A stretch of 64,000 nucleotides of DNA, taken from contig NC_087062.1 in assembly GCF_963678635.1 (NCBI RefSeq), positions 66,092,647 to 66,156,646 of the forward strand. Direction: 5' to 3'. Shown here piece by piece: positions 36,835-49,500 of this stretch. Below the pieces are notes generated by a model. It saw only the letters and a list, made by a program, of their open reading frames with translations, was not told the origin of the DNA and did no database searches. Numbering within the stretch: position 1 is the stretch's first letter; each line of letters opens with the position of its first letter. This stretch comes from Symsagittifera roscoffensis. Taxonomy: Eukaryota; Xenacoelomorpha; Acoela; Convolutidae. The translations under genes were made by a program, and so were the position numbers.

Positions 36835-37407
36835 TCATGGATGGTGAATTATTTCATTTAATTTTACTGTGATTTCAAATTTCAGTGTCAGATTGTCTTG
36901 TGTAAGTACTTGTATGTTACGCTCTTGTATATCTTTGTGGATATCTTGTCGATATTGTAATCTGTTTAGTGCCCAGTTGTGTAACCGTAGATGTCTGTTG
37001 TTGGTTGAATTTTCTTTATATCTAGCGTCGAGATTTGTAGGAAGTTTTGGAAGAAATGGTGTTTGTGAGATTTGAGTTAGGGAAGGGGTTGAAGGTGAAA
37101 AAGTTTCTGGTAGTGACAAAGTTGTGTCAGATGAAACGTCTTTTGGATCGTTCACTAAATTTGGTTCGCCTTGAGAAAAAGCTTGCGTCATCCAAAATGG
37201 GGGATGTTCTGTAGTGGCTGGGGGATTAAAAGGATTTTCTCGGATTTGTTCAGATGTAGGGGTTGACCCTAAATAATCTGATGGGATGTTTGATGTGATT
37301 TGCTGTGATGGGGTCTGGGGCGTATTTTGAATTGTGCTACTGGAGAGGTCTTTAGGATTTGCTATTGGTGAATGAGGTATGTTGAATTGAACTCGGGGAG
37401 TTGGCAA
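36835..37407 (-). CDS. Hypothetical Pro/Ser/Thr/Gln-rich protein with charged C-terminus
   Basis: A 190-codon open frame from ATG to stop, the longest uninterrupted frame of the right-hand minus block. Residues 1-130 are rich in Pro, Ser, Thr and Gln and look disordered. Residues about 135-185 are charged and probably helical (RHLRLHNWALNRLQYRQDIH). It ends about 185 nt upstream of the envelope-like remnant on the same strand. Possible roles are a gag-like or phosphoprotein-like component of the element that carried the glycoprotein, but nothing diagnostic is seen. Intactness next to a broken gene may be chance. Confidence 0.45.
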   Translation of the reverse strand: MPTPRVQFNIPHSPIANPKDLSSSTIQNTPQTPSQQITSNIPSDYLGSTPTSEQIRENPFNPPATTEHPPFWMTQAFSQGEPNLVNDPKDVSSDTTLSLPETFSPSTPSLTQISQTPFLPKLPTNLDARYKENSTNNRHLRLHNWALNRLQYRQDIHKDIQERNIQVLTQDNLTLKFEITVKLNEIIHHP

Positions 37408-37526
37408 ATTTCTGTTTCGTCTTGTATAATTTGTCTGTTTATTTCGAGCGTGTTTTGCTTTTGACTTTGGTGTCTTGCTCTGTTAAGGTCTTGTTGGAGC
37501 GGGGGATATATATTATATACTGGTTT

Positions 37527-37955
37527 CTATTGTGGTTCGCTCAGAGATGCTTGGCGAATTACTGGTTCTAGTGTTTCCGACAATCGTGCGTGTCTTTCTT
37601 CAAATATGTATGGATTGTCTTGAAAAGAGATGCGTGTTGATGACTGGGGGTTAATTGTTTGACTGTTTGTTGGTGTTGTTGTAGGTTCTTGGGATGTTAT
37701 TGGTGGGGACTGGTGTGGCGGTTGTTGATTAGCAATTTTGAAAGTTTTTTGGAGATTTATGTATTTATGAAGACATTTTGTGTTTTTTTTGTAAGGTTGT
37801 TCGATGAAGAGGATTAAAAGTATGGTTGCTAATACGAAAGATATGATAGACTTTTTTATACTTTCGCATATTGTCATTATGAGGGATATCAAAAATATGA
37901 GAAATATTATGAAAAGAAGAAAAACATCTGTTCTACTGAATAGATGTTGGAACAT
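37527..37955 (-). CDS. Hypothetical membrane protein with Gln/Pro/Thr-rich tail
   Basis: A 142-codon frame. It has two hydrophobic segments, residues about 12-29 (FLLFIIFLIFLISLIMTI) and about 38-52 (ISFVLATILLILFIE). A short basic, cysteine-containing loop follows, then a tail rich in Pro, Thr and Gln (residues 78-115). It lies upstream of the 36835-37407 frame on the same strand. The ATG may not be the true start. It could be the C-terminal membrane part of a larger protein. Not recognised. Confidence 0.4.
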   Translation of the reverse strand: MFQHLFSRTDVFLLFIIFLIFLISLIMTICESIKKSIISFVLATILLILFIEQPYKKNTKCLHKYINLQKTFKIANQQPPHQSPPITSQEPTTTPTNSQTINPQSSTRISFQDNPYIFEERHARLSETLEPVIRQASLSEPQ

Positions 37956-38404
37956 TTATGTAGTTATTGAAATATCGTACCTGAGGAGGTGGTCAAGGAT
38001 TTTTGTAAAATTAATGAAGGTTTGAGCTAGAGATTGAAAAATGATGAAAAAATTGTACCCGATTCTCCATTTTTTTATTGATCACGCAACTTAACTTGTT
38101 TTCTGAGCAACTTTGACCAACACATTCTTTTAGCTATTCGTTCATGGAATCCAAAGCAGCAGAGAAGATTAAAAAACTAACAATATTGTGGATTCCTCGA
38201 CAAACTTGTTTTTGACCTATTGCGGAATCCGTCCGCTTAAAATTCACAACAAATACAGTTTGGCCTCGTAATGAACCGTTTGTTAACTCCGCGTTTTGTT
38301 TTTTTTAGGCTCAACGGAGGAGTGCAATCACAACTAACAAACCCTAAGTTATCTACAAAATGAAGTCAGCAACCTTTCAAGACATTATCTTGCAAATTGT
38401 AAGC

Positions 38405-39880
38405 ATACCCGCACTGAAGTTTCATGGATAATAATCGATTATATTGGATTTTTATTGTCAGTCTCTACAAAATAACAAAAATAATCGATTATAATCGATT
38501 GAAAATGGATTATAATAATAATAATTTTTAAAGCAATAAATTCCCAATATAATCGATTATAATCGATTATAATCGATTATTTTCAAAAAAAAATTTCAAA
38601 AGAAAACTAATCCATTTTAATCAATTATAAAGGATTATAATCTATTTATTCAAATATTTTTGTGTGTTGTTTTCATGTTTTCATAATTTTGTTAAACTTA
38701 AGTTAGTTATTTTGTTTTAATTTCTTTTCGCTTAATTTCTTTTTTTCCTATTTTCAATCGTGTTATTGAAAAATTATAAAAAGTTACCTATAGATCGCCA
38801 ACCAACCCCCCACCCCCACCTCTTACTAGAGTTGATGTCCCCCCTCACCTCTTACTAGAGTTGATGTCCCTTACTAGAGTTAGATGTCCCCTAACAAGAG
38901 AGAGAGAGGGGGCACGTCGTGGTTGCGGGTTTCGTGGTGGGATGGGTAAATGTGAGGTGGTTACGTCGTGGGTTGGGGGGTACGTTGAGGGGGGGTAGGT
39001 TGGGGGGGGGTACGTTGGTGGGGGGGGGGTAAGTTGGGGCCGGGGGGGGGGGGGTGGGGTCGTTGACGTGAAGAGCTGGTCAAAAATGCTGTTTTTGGGC
39101 AATTTTTGGAAAATTACTACATATTGGTGTAGTTCAATTTTTGCAGAATGTTGCAGAAATTAGAGTAATTATTTACAAAATTTATTCAATTTTCATGGAT
39201 TTTATGTTCTTCTGTTATAATTTAGCAAAATAAGAGAAAAAGATTGCTCATGATGATGGTGAGCAACAAGCTGACGCCTTTGTTATTTATCAACTTGAAA
39301 TGCAGTAAACTTTAGCATACAATGTAAGTTTTTATCAGAAGTAAAATATTTTGATAATTTCATGTTTATGGCCTCTTATTAGAAGTGGATTATATACAGT
39401 GATAGAAAAATTAATGGAAAGCTTTTCCTTAAAGATTTTGACTTTGTTATTATGAAAGCATTTTAACATAAACGCCAGTTCTGCTTATTGGATCAACCTT
39501 ACAAAACCTCTTTTAAGTGACTTACCATAGAATATCCTTCCTATCGATGCAAAAAAAATGAAAATTGATTCCGCATTGAAAACGCAATTTAAGGGTTGTT
39601 TGAGATTTAACAATTAAATATTTTTTATGTTAAAGTTACTAAAAACGACAAACTCATACCTAGTTTTTGATTATTTGTTAAAAGTAGATTGCAATATTTT
39701 TCTTTTAAATTTACCAGTATTGTTATGAAATGGACTGCAATCATTTTTACGCAAAAGATATAACAAAAACCTAAAATAATTGATCTGAATCCATTTTAAA
39801 TCGATTGAAATGGATTTTTTAAAAGTTGTAGCTACATTGTGTGATTAGAATCAATTGCAACCTTTTCATGTCAGTACGGT
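38405..39880. repeat. Composite repeat copy 1: ATCGATTATAAT flanks with G-rich minisatellite
   Basis: Contains runs of the phrase AATCGATTATAATCGATTAT (38430-38585) and related 'ggattataat' words. A G-rich array of ggggggtacgttgg units follows (about 38925-39060), and ATCGATT-like words return at 39800. The left edge 'acccgcact' near 38407 resembles the inverted-repeat end of the copy at 62588-63719. The proline-rich minus frame 39102-38845 is the translation of the G-rich array. Short exact duplications 'cttactagagttgatgtcc' occur at 38822 and 38848. Confidence 0.65.
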
Positions 39881-40339
39881 TAACTTTGAACAAAAATTAA
39901 ATTGATGTAAAAGTTCAAAAAGTAAACGCAAAGAGTTATGATTAAATTTTTTGGGCATTTTTAAACAGATTATTTGCAGACTTAATTCAAATTTTCTCGT
40001 TTATTTAAATCGAATTAAAATGAAAACAAAAATTAAAAGGTATGCTTTTTGATTGATGTTTCGAGTTGGTGATTGACACAAATCATGATTATAACTAAAA
40101 TGAAATTTCGCTGCACAATTGAGTTTTTCATTTACCTATTAAATTGCGCCTAAAACGTGGATAATGAAAATAACTTCTGGAGGAATTTTTCTTACTTTTT
40201 GTTACCGCGGGAACCCTTACATTTGCTTAACCTGAAGACAACTTTTTTCAATTCTTTAACTTGCGTTGAAAATCTCCCCGCTAGTGACGCTTGCTTTCTG
40301 TAGCATGCTGTTGCTATTTTTTCGAGTAAAAATATTTTG

Positions 40340-40770
40340 CTTGCTCAAGTTTCATTATAAAAAATTTAGGTTGTTTAATTCAAATTTTTTCAGATATAGA
40401 TGGAATTCATTACCATGCAAAATCAATTCAAACGAATTTGAAGATTTTATCAAGCAGAAAAAAATAGATATACTTTTTTTATTTAAAAATCGTTTCTCTA
40501 TTCGAAATCAATTATCTAAAAGCACAAATTCGATTTCAATCTCAAATTTGCCAGTTCTACTCGGTACTGGAAAACACTACGTTTATCCCCTTGATGGTTT
40601 TCAGAGGGTAAAGGGGTGCATACTTTTGCAGTTAAATATAATAAAAGTTCGGTATCTAATTCTGTTTTCATCAATTTTGTGTCTCTTTCAATGTGAAAAA
40701 AATTTCATAGCCGTTAATCTCAAAACTGACGCAATTTTGAACTTTTTTGTAGGTAATCACGGCTGACAGG
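40340..40770. repeat. ~430-bp dispersed repeat, copy 1
   Basis: Shares with 41220-41640 and 41680-42115 the ordered landmarks 'agatggaattcattac', 'gatttcaatctcaa.tt.ccag', 'ttatcccc' and a final 'aatcacggctgacag'. The 166-codon frame 40266-40766 starts at TTG and is this repeat in translation. Its hydrophobic N-terminus (PLVTLAFCSMLLLFF) looks like a signal peptide but has no supporting continuation. Confidence 0.6.
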
Positions 40771-41219
40771 TGTCAATCTGATACTACGCCTAAAATTGTT
40801 AATTTAAAACAGCAAGACCTAGACTTGGCTAACAAGACCTTTTTGTGTCAGAGTAAATGTTGTAAACGATTCTCTATACAGGACCGAGGATCTAAGACCA
40901 TCTCTCAAATTTCATCCTCTGATAGTTAACCAGGACATTCAATTTTTGTTGAGTGATACTTTTTTTTCTAAAGGCGACTACCGTACAAATGTATAATATT
41001 TTTAGTTGGGTAGCGCTGTTTTGCCAAACTGTTTTAAAGTATGCCTTAAACGCTTTTTTCTGCGCAAAATTTGGTTAAAATAAGATCTTTGCGGTCAAGA
41101 TGAATGATGATTCAAATTAAGTTCTCACACCTTTAATTTTAGGATCAATTTTGAGCTACTCATAAAATCCAGGTCAACATAAAATATCAAGTTTTTCAAT
41201 TTTTCTTGAGAACAGTTTC

Positions 41220-41640
41220 AATTTTTCTTTTGGTTAAAAATCGAAACAAAAAATAGCTACTTAAATCATTTTTGTTCAGATTAAGATGGATTTCATTACT
41301 AATCAATTTTAGCGAATTTAAATTAATTTTGAGGCAGAATAAAATATTTACTTTTTCTACTTCTGTAAAACTCCAACTAATCTAGTCTTACTATCCTCAA
41401 ATTGCTACATCATTTTTAATCTCAAGTTTTCCAGTGCCAGTAGGCTCTAAAAAGCCTGTTTTTCCCTAATTTGGGAGGAGGAAGGGTGTGCCGACTAATT
41501 TGGAGTTAAGTATATGGAAAATCCGTCCGAAATTTTTCTAACCTCATCATTTTTTTGGGATATTCGGTAAAAATCAGAGCCATTTATCCCAAAACAGAAT
41601 GTTTTTTTTTAAATTTTCTGGTCGCGAATCAAGGCTGAAA
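41220..41640. repeat. ~430-bp dispersed repeat, copy 2
   Basis: Close to copy 3: both contain 'ggaggaagggtgtg.cgacta' and 'gaaaatccgtccgaaatttt'. No coding capacity. Confidence 0.75.
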
Positions 41641-41679
41641 AAAAAACTATCATTCTCATTATTTCTTGGGTACAAGTTT

Positions 41680-42115
41680 TTGGTTTAATTTCGAAACAAA
41701 AAGTTAGATAGAGCAAATCAATTTTGTTCACATTTAGATGGATTTCATTACCTTGCCAAATCAATGATAGTGAATTTAAATCAATTTCGAGGCAGAAAAA
41801 AATTTATACTTTTTTGTTTCTGTAAAACTCCAACTAATCCATTCTAAATAGTCTTACATGTCTAAAAGCGCTACTTCGATTTCAATCTCAAGTTTTCCAA
41901 AGCCGATAAAAAGCACGTATTTTATCCCTAATTTGGAAGGAGGAAGGGTGTGTCGACTAATTTGCAGTAAAGTACATTGAAAATCCGTCCGAAATTTTGT
42001 TCTATCCTCATCAATTATTCGTTTTTCTTATTGGGATATTCGGTAAAATTCAAAGCCATTTATTACAAAACCGAATGTTTTTTTTTGAAAATTATCTGGT
42101 GAATCAAGGCTGACA
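41680..42115. repeat. ~430-bp dispersed repeat, copy 3
   Basis: Tandem neighbour of copy 2, same orientation, ending 'gaatcaaggctgacag'. Confidence 0.75.
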
Positions 42116-43383
42116 GAATGACCACTTTAAGACTAGGCACAACAGCGGTTCGCCGTGATGAGCTGTACAGCTCGTATGTTGGTCCTATCCCACGTGGATA
42201 AATGATCTTAGGTACCAAAATGTGAATTTAAAACAGCAATATTCAAATGTTACTAACAAGATTTCTTTGTTCAACATAAATTGTGCCATAGTTTTTTATC
42301 CAGAACCTAGGATATCAAAAACTCTACCACCTGACCACCCAAAAATTCATCCCTTTTGGATCTTTCTTAAGGAAATTCAGTTTCTGCTTATACTACTTTG
42401 GTATACTGCTTATACTTTACCCTTTTTTGTAAACGCAACTTTGGCGCAAATATACAACAACTTTGAGCGGTAGCGCGCTAAAAAACGCAGTTTGTTGTCA
42501 AATTTTTCCAAAGTGGGCTCTAAAAACGTCTTTTTGGCGCAAAAAATTTGGTTAAACAGACTCTTTGTGTCTAGATGGGCGAGAATAGCCCAAACAAATT
42601 TTTTTAACAACCGTTCCAAAAATTCCAGGCAGAAATGTGAATATGTGAAATGTGAAAGTTCTGATTTTATATTTTCATTGAGTTTATATGTTAAATTGTG
42701 CTATGAGCACTTTGTTTCATTCGATGTCAACCGGTGGGGTAAAGCAGAAAAATAAACCTTTTTTCCAGTTTTCTTCGTTTTGAAATTCTGAAATCTAGTT
42801 ATTGCAACACATATCCCGAATTGAGATCCCATAGTTGAACCCATAATGAATTTAGAAGTGATCTTTGATAATCAAACTTTTCATTTTGAGATATCAAAAT
42901 ATGCTCTTGTTTAAATTCAAAGTCAACATTCATCCCTTACAGGGTCAACAGCAGAGATTTGTTTATTTTGCAATCAAAATGCCATCTAAAGTTATTCTTT
43001 TTATTTTTCTTATTATTTTCAGCCCCGAAAATTATGGTAAATTGAACTTTAAGCAGTTTTTGCAAGATTGAGTAAATGTTTTGCAAAACCTTCTTGCGTG
43101 AAAAAAAAGTCGTTAACTTGATGACATAAAAATAAAAACATGATATTTTAAAAAAGATATTTTCAAACTAGTTTTTTCTTACCTTGGATCCAAAATGAAG
43201 TAGCCTGTGTAGTAAAATTTAACTTCCTTAAAATTTTTAAATATGAGTTTTAACTTATTTAGTACCAGGACATAATTTTGTACGTAAAAATTAAAAACTA
43301 AAATCACGTAGTCTGGTTGCATCTGAGATTTTTTTGCGCCATATTTTCTGGTGAAAGAATGATGTTATCCTTCTGTTTTGTAG
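42116..43383. other. Upstream of gene B exon 1; no recognised gene
   Basis: Expected to hold the first exon of gene B, with start codon and probable signal peptide, but none is convincing. A 28-codon frame at 42118-42204 contains the perfect 14-nt palindrome GAGCTGTACAGCTC; its meaning is unknown. 42410-42560 carries 'ggcgcaaatat' and 'gcgcgctaaaaaacgc' words like the short element at 29052. Confidence 0.35.
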
Positions 43384-43507
43384 GAATTCTGCCTTCAGAC
43401 TGCACTGCAGCATCCACTTCCAGTAGTACTCTCTCTTACCGCCAGTCACATGACTTCATCTTGCCAGATGTAAATGAAGAACTCGGCAGGAAATGCCAAC
43501 GCTTCAG
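43384..43507 (+). CDS. Gene B exon 1 (first recognised)
   Basis: Acceptor cttctgttttgtag precedes 43384; donor TTCAG|GTACGC follows 43507. It encodes ILPSDCTAASTSSSTLSYRQ and then DFILPDVNEELGRKCQRF. It enters in phase 1, so an upstream exon is required, and leaves in phase 2. No equivalent was found for gene A, so support comes from phase and frame only. Confidence 0.65.
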
Positions 43508-46500
43508 GTACGCTTTTATCGATTGCCAAAGCACGGAAACTCCCCTCCAACTACCACGGTTTTATACTAGCGTCTCTCCTTCACTCCGGGTAGCTCTTTT
43601 TACTAAAAGGAAAAGTAGAAAAGCCAAATTTTTCTTAAAATTCCGCTCAAAGTCATCCCTTTTGGTAACAACACTCTTAAAGTGATGAAAAAACTCAGTA
43701 GCTTGCCGCTTTACGTCCCACAAATGAAATCGGCATTTCATACAGGTCTTTTTCTCTCAATTGCGACCAAACACCGCATTGTACAATCTTTAATTTTCAT
43801 TTGACGAATTTTCGAACATGCCTTTCTTGCATCGTTGACTGATATAGAACACGACCTAGTTGCGTCTTTTGGGTAAATTATTATAAAAGAAGAGCGAATA
43901 AAGTTTTCATTCTAAATCAGATAGATGAGCAAATTAAACTGCATTTATTCCAGTGACTATTTCTGTCTGATGGCGGTGTGGCTGAACACGCGCCTCACTA
44001 ATAGGGAGCCTCAGCAGGACGACGCAGAACAGTTCAGGAAACTTGTGGAGCCGAATTACAAGAACCTCAACTGGTACTCATTCCGTGAAAACGACATCAG
44101 CAGCTGTGAGTTTTCGTCAAATGACCTCAAATTTTTGTCGGGCTTATAGCGTTCCTGGTACTAGCAAGCAGTGCCGAGAGGAAAAGGTGAAATTCCTCAT
44201 CTCTCATCCCCATCTGGTTTCCTCAGAACAAAATTTCAAAAAAATACCATTTTTTCAAAAAAAAATACCCCCGGCGCATAGTTTTTTCCTTTAGTTGGGT
44301 CAATCTTAGTAGTTTTTGTTCGCGATTTAGTTTTAGTTTTGTTCATTCAGACAAACAAAATTAGAGAATCAGTTTTCTTTGAAATATTCTATCTGTTTTT
44401 AGTTTCGGAGGGATGTTGTTCTCACCAGGTGGACTCTTACATTCAGTATGGCCAGAAAAACGGACTGTCTCCTCAAGAGTACTATGATAAAGTGTTCAAA
44501 ATTGGAAGGGTGACTGATAAACAGCTCGTGTTCCTCAAGGTTCTGCTTTCACCTTAAAAATGTTAAAAATCTTAAAGAGAGCTTCGAGTACTTAATAACT
44601 TGGCGTTCAAACGTTAACCTATAGTTTCTCTCGACTCAATCCGTACCCCTACCCCTATCTCTTCTCTCTATCTACCTGTCCTCTCGTTCTCTATCTATCT
44701 ATCTATTTCCCCCTTTCCTCTCTCCTCCTCTCCTCTCCTCTCCTCTCCTCTCTCTCTCGAAATATCTCTCTCTCTTGTCTCTCCGTTTTTCTCTCTTATC
44801 TCTCTTCTTTTTGCCTCACTTATGAGGTGATCGAATAACTCACATTTATCAAGCACTTCATATTGCTGTGAGCAGCATAGATGAATTGATTTAACACAAA
44901 TATATCAAATCAGGGACGGATTTGAGGAGGACCGAGCTAACAACCAAAATTCTCAATGAGCTAACTTTGAAAAAAACTTTTAGTATAGAGCGTCGGTGCT
45001 AATGTACATATTTTGATAGGATTAGCGTGCAGCATTTTTATCGAATGCTTGCGTCACAGAACTTTTTGTCTTGTAAACCTGTCTCCGTCGTGTAAACCCG
45101 AGATTTGCATCTCGACCTAACTATGATGTGAACTATTGCTTTTCGCCTCCATCAAACCAAACTTTGTACTGTGCAAGCTAAAATCATGAAATGGAGAGGG
45201 TTTGCAATTTTAGATACTACCCATAATTTTTAAAAAAAATTGGCTGCTTGTATTTAGGTGTTACATCGGTAACTAATCTGATCGCCTCATGTTTAACTTT
45301 AAATAAACAATTGGGAAAAAAACTAAAAGAACAGTAATTTTGTTGATATAAATTTTTTAACATTTTTAAATTGAGATTTTTGCGAATTGCGGAGGACCTA
45401 TTAAAAGCCGGTTGAGCATGGTCCGTATGTATGTATTTCCCCCCACACTTCCGATTGCTAACTTTTTCAGCGAGGCAGTTTTGTTTCAACTCAATCTCGT
45501 GTTTTCTGCGTTAGGAGTTTTCACATAGTACCAAGATTGCAGCCGATATCAGTCAGGTTGTTGTAAAATTGCAGTAGAATTTCGTCGAGCTGAATCAATT
45601 GTTTCTTACTCAATTAGCATGATTTATTTCAAATCGATATCATTTTAGAGCCAACTTGATTCACTATTTACGCTACGAAAATATTAGCACTGAAAACTTT
45701 AATCGCAAAAAATCTACGCCTCTCTTTTAGCAAAATAGACTGAAGGCGACTTGTTTTGACTTGTACGTTGGTTGTAGAACAATCGAAAATTTCTAAATAA
45801 AAAACAGCAGCGAGCACTACATTTCGAAAGAAGTACATTGAGCCAGTTGTAATAACTCACTTTTGTTCGGAATTATCAGCTGAGCAATCGAAAAGATTAA
45901 GCAAAGAACAGTTTCGAGAAATGGACACAATTTTTGCATTAGCTCTTTCAGCAAATTTCCGAAATTTAGTCGGCATAAATTCGCAATTTGCAACTGGAAT
46001 TTTTCTATACTGTGAAAATATTCTATACTGTTTCCATCTTTGAAAATATTATGAAATTTTATCGCTAATAATTATTACAATGTTGATTGTTCCGACAATT
46101 TTTGAAAAAAAAACGACGGAAAATTTGTGCGCTGCAAAGTTTATTTTTTTCAGACAAATTTCGATTTCACAAACAATTTTGACGGAATTTTTAAAATCGA
46201 GTTGTCTTAAGCTCAAACTTTAAAAAAAAATAGTTTACCTGTGATTTTTTGTAAAGTTATGGGTGTATGAAGATTACCTATTTGGCCAACTTGGGACAAT
46301 CAACGAGCGACAGATTTCCGTGCTTAATGAACAATTAATCATCTTAGAAATCGTTCCAAATCGAATTGAGGCATAATAGTTAAGATATTTATTACTTTTC
46401 CATATGCAAAATATATCATTTTGTACCTTACATAGCGTGTAGGGGGATGACTTTGAAAAAAAATCAAAACTTTTCGGATTTTTTTTATTTATCCATTTGT

Positions 46501-49500
46501 TTTAAAGTGAACACTACTCCGTCGACCAAAAAGCGGCCGGAATAATCAGTGCTTCGCCCTGATATGGACAGTTTTTTTTAATTTGCGAAAAAAAACTGGA
46601 GTCTCTAAACTTGTGCTTCGCCAATTTCCTTAAATTTAAACAAAAAAATGATGATTACAAAAATGGTGTATAGTTTTACCAGAGATGATATTAAATTGTG
46701 CAATTGGAGACAGCTTCTACATCAAAAATGATTCGTTCTTAGCTCCTATCAACCAAAAGAAGTTAAAGTTAAATTTATTTGGTTAATTACTGAGCAAATT
46801 GTACTAAAGAGAGCTTCCTATATAGCCCAACAAAAACTATTGAAATTAAAATGTACAAAAATAATAACGCAAAAGTCAGAAAAAATTTTCACATAGAAAA
46901 TGGCTTTTACGATACAAAGAAGACGTTTTTTGGCTACCAATAGAGAACATTATTTGCTTAACATTTAGGAGACAACGCTCTTCTTACTTTTTAAGGGCTG
47001 ATTAAGAAACTTCTTTTGATGATATTGACTCAGCAATTATTTTCTTCGGCTTCATTTTTTAATTTGACATTTGACTAAGATATGACAAGATAAACCGGTT
47101 TTGAGGTAAACATATGCGCCCCAAATTCAAGTTGCGCTTTTTCAAATTTGGTAAGAGTTAGGCAGTTTTTGCTCCAATCTTTTTTGTCTTATCTTACGTT
47201 AATTTGTAAGATATCAAGTCTTAAATATCAAAATCTCATAGTATTTTTGTTCAGTTAACTTATATTTTCACTGTATTTTAGTAACCTATGTAGCCTAAGA
47301 AAAAACCCTTTCGGGTTGTACTGTTTTCGTGAATTCCATCAATGAGTAGATCTAGAAACCCTGTAGTTGGACCAATTTAAAATTTCAGCCCGATTTTGCA
47401 AATGTGTTGCGCCGTTTTAAAAATAACAAATGTCTAACAATTTTTGAGCACGTATTTTTTGTGTAAGGCCAACCGAGTAACTTAAATCAGGACTGTATTT
47501 CAATAGCCTATTAGCCGAGAAAAATTGAAAATCCAACCGGATTGTACTTTTTTGTTAGCTATCAGTAATTAGATTTAAAAATGAGTTGAATGGACCAATC
47601 AACACTCCCTAAAAATTGTGTTTTTTGTTCCGAATTTCGATACGAAAGTAACGGAATATTTGTGCTCGGGGTTGGTTTTTTTTTCTTCAGACAAATTTCG
47701 ACTTTTTAACTAGCCATTTTTGACGGATTTTTTTTATATCATTCAAAAAGTATTGTTGTCCTGAGCTTAAATTTGAAAAGATATTTCACCTGTGATCTTT
47801 TTTCGTAAAGTTATGAGGGTTTAAAGATTGCCATTTGGGCCATTTTGACAAATTTGGGACAATTAACGCGCGATATAATTCGCGCTATTAACGAGTAAGC
47901 GGCGGAGATTTAATCCGTCTTATAAATCGTTCCAAATTGGTTGAACGAAGCTTATTTGCCATAATTGATGTGTTACAAGGAACGAAAACTATCTTTTTGT
48001 ACTTTATATGGCGTGTGGGGGGATGATTTTCATTAAAAAAATTCAAATTTTAGGAAAAACTTTTTTTGTGTTATTTTATTTCATATAATATTTTTATGTT
48101 ATTACTGCTGCTCCATAAACCTTCAAAAGCAGTCGGAACATTCAGGGCTTCGCCCTGATACGAGCAGTCTTGTTTTCTTTAGTGCTCAAAAGTTTCGATA
48201 TTGGCAATCATTACTCAACAAAAGTTGTCGCATAAGACCCACAGCAAGGAATTCTAGTCATCTCTCTTTTCACCGGGCTTAAAATGATTTTCAAAACGTT
48301 TGTCTTGTTTGAGTTGGTTTTTCATGCTTTTGCTTAGATAACTAGCTTGTTTGGACATAGTTCAAAATTAGTGAGCCGAATCAGTGGAAGGTTATTACTT
48401 ATTTTTCTAATCTTTTCCGAACCAATTCCATACCTTGTTTTGAAGCCATGATAGGATCCATTAACAAAAAGTTACCAAAAACTGAATTTAAATATCAATA
48501 ATTATTTTTAATTTTTCAGCCTTAAAACCTTTTGATTGGTTATTACGATGAAGACTTTTGAATATAAAAAATTAAAGAGAGTAAATTGCTTAACAAGAAA
48601 AACAGAAAACTTTGATGGAAACGTTGATGCAAATTTGTTACCAATGCCTTCCAGCATCTAAGAAAAGAGTATAACAGATTTTTGAGGTTATCAAAATAAC
48701 CGATTCCCATGTTCCACCACTCAAACAACAAAATGGATTAGAAAAATTGACTATAATCCATTATTTTCATCAAATTTAGAAATTAAACCTAATTCATTTA
48801 AAGTCAAATAAAAATGTTTTGTTTTTCAATTTATTTTCGTTTACGGTCGTGCACAATTTTGCAAAGGGAGTGTAGTGTCGTCTCAATTTTAAATCTAAAT
48901 TTTCTTTAATTGCTAAACGATTCCGTTAACTTCATCCCTACACCCCCTAACGTTTTTCCCTTTGCCTCCTTCACAATCCCCGCCCCACCTCAACATTTGC
49001 CCTTTTGCCTTTTGCCACCTTCGTCCCTTGCTATTGTCACCGCCTCCCACCTGAACCACCAACCCCCTCCCCCACATGAATTACCCTTTGCCTACCTAAA
49101 ACCTCAACCACCCCACCCCACCCCACCTGAACCAGCCCCCTAACATGAACCACCCCTCTCCCACCTGAACCATCCATCACCTGAATCAACCATCCCACCA
49201 AAACTAAATCTCCTCCCCTAACCGAGTTTCATACTTGACCCCCCTTCCCTTCCCAAGCGTTTCGACTAATTTTTTTATTCAATTTTTTGAGAAGAAGGGA
49301 GCAAAAACTCCAGAGACGATCCCTTCCAAAACAGTCAACCTGCAATTTGAGGCCAAACCCCACCAAGTTTTTAATTAGTTTAAGAAAACTGTTGAAATAA
49401 ACAAAATTGAGAAATTGAATAACATAAAAAGTGTAACAAAAATCAAAGTTGGGCAGAAAAAGCTTGAAATTGACCCCTTAGTAACCAACTTTAGCTTTAA

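Noticed and set aside
40266-40766. 166-codon plus-strand frame with a signal-peptide-like N-terminus, considered as first exon of gene B
   Set aside because: It starts at TTG, lies wholly in a 430-bp repeat with two sibling copies, and the nearest donor (CGA|GTAAAA) leaves phase 0 whereas gene B exon 1 needs phase 1.
42130-42200. Hammerhead ribozyme or tRNA in the GC-rich segment
   Set aside because: The GATGA word and a stem are present, but the GAAA core and a tRNA B box are not.
44640-44830. CT-rich tract as a promoter or long polypyrimidine splice signal
   Set aside because: It is simple-sequence DNA over 100 nt downstream of an exon, far from the next acceptor.
48910-49143. Proline-rich plus-strand frame
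   Set aside because: Translation of the C-rich minisatellite in composite repeat copy 2.
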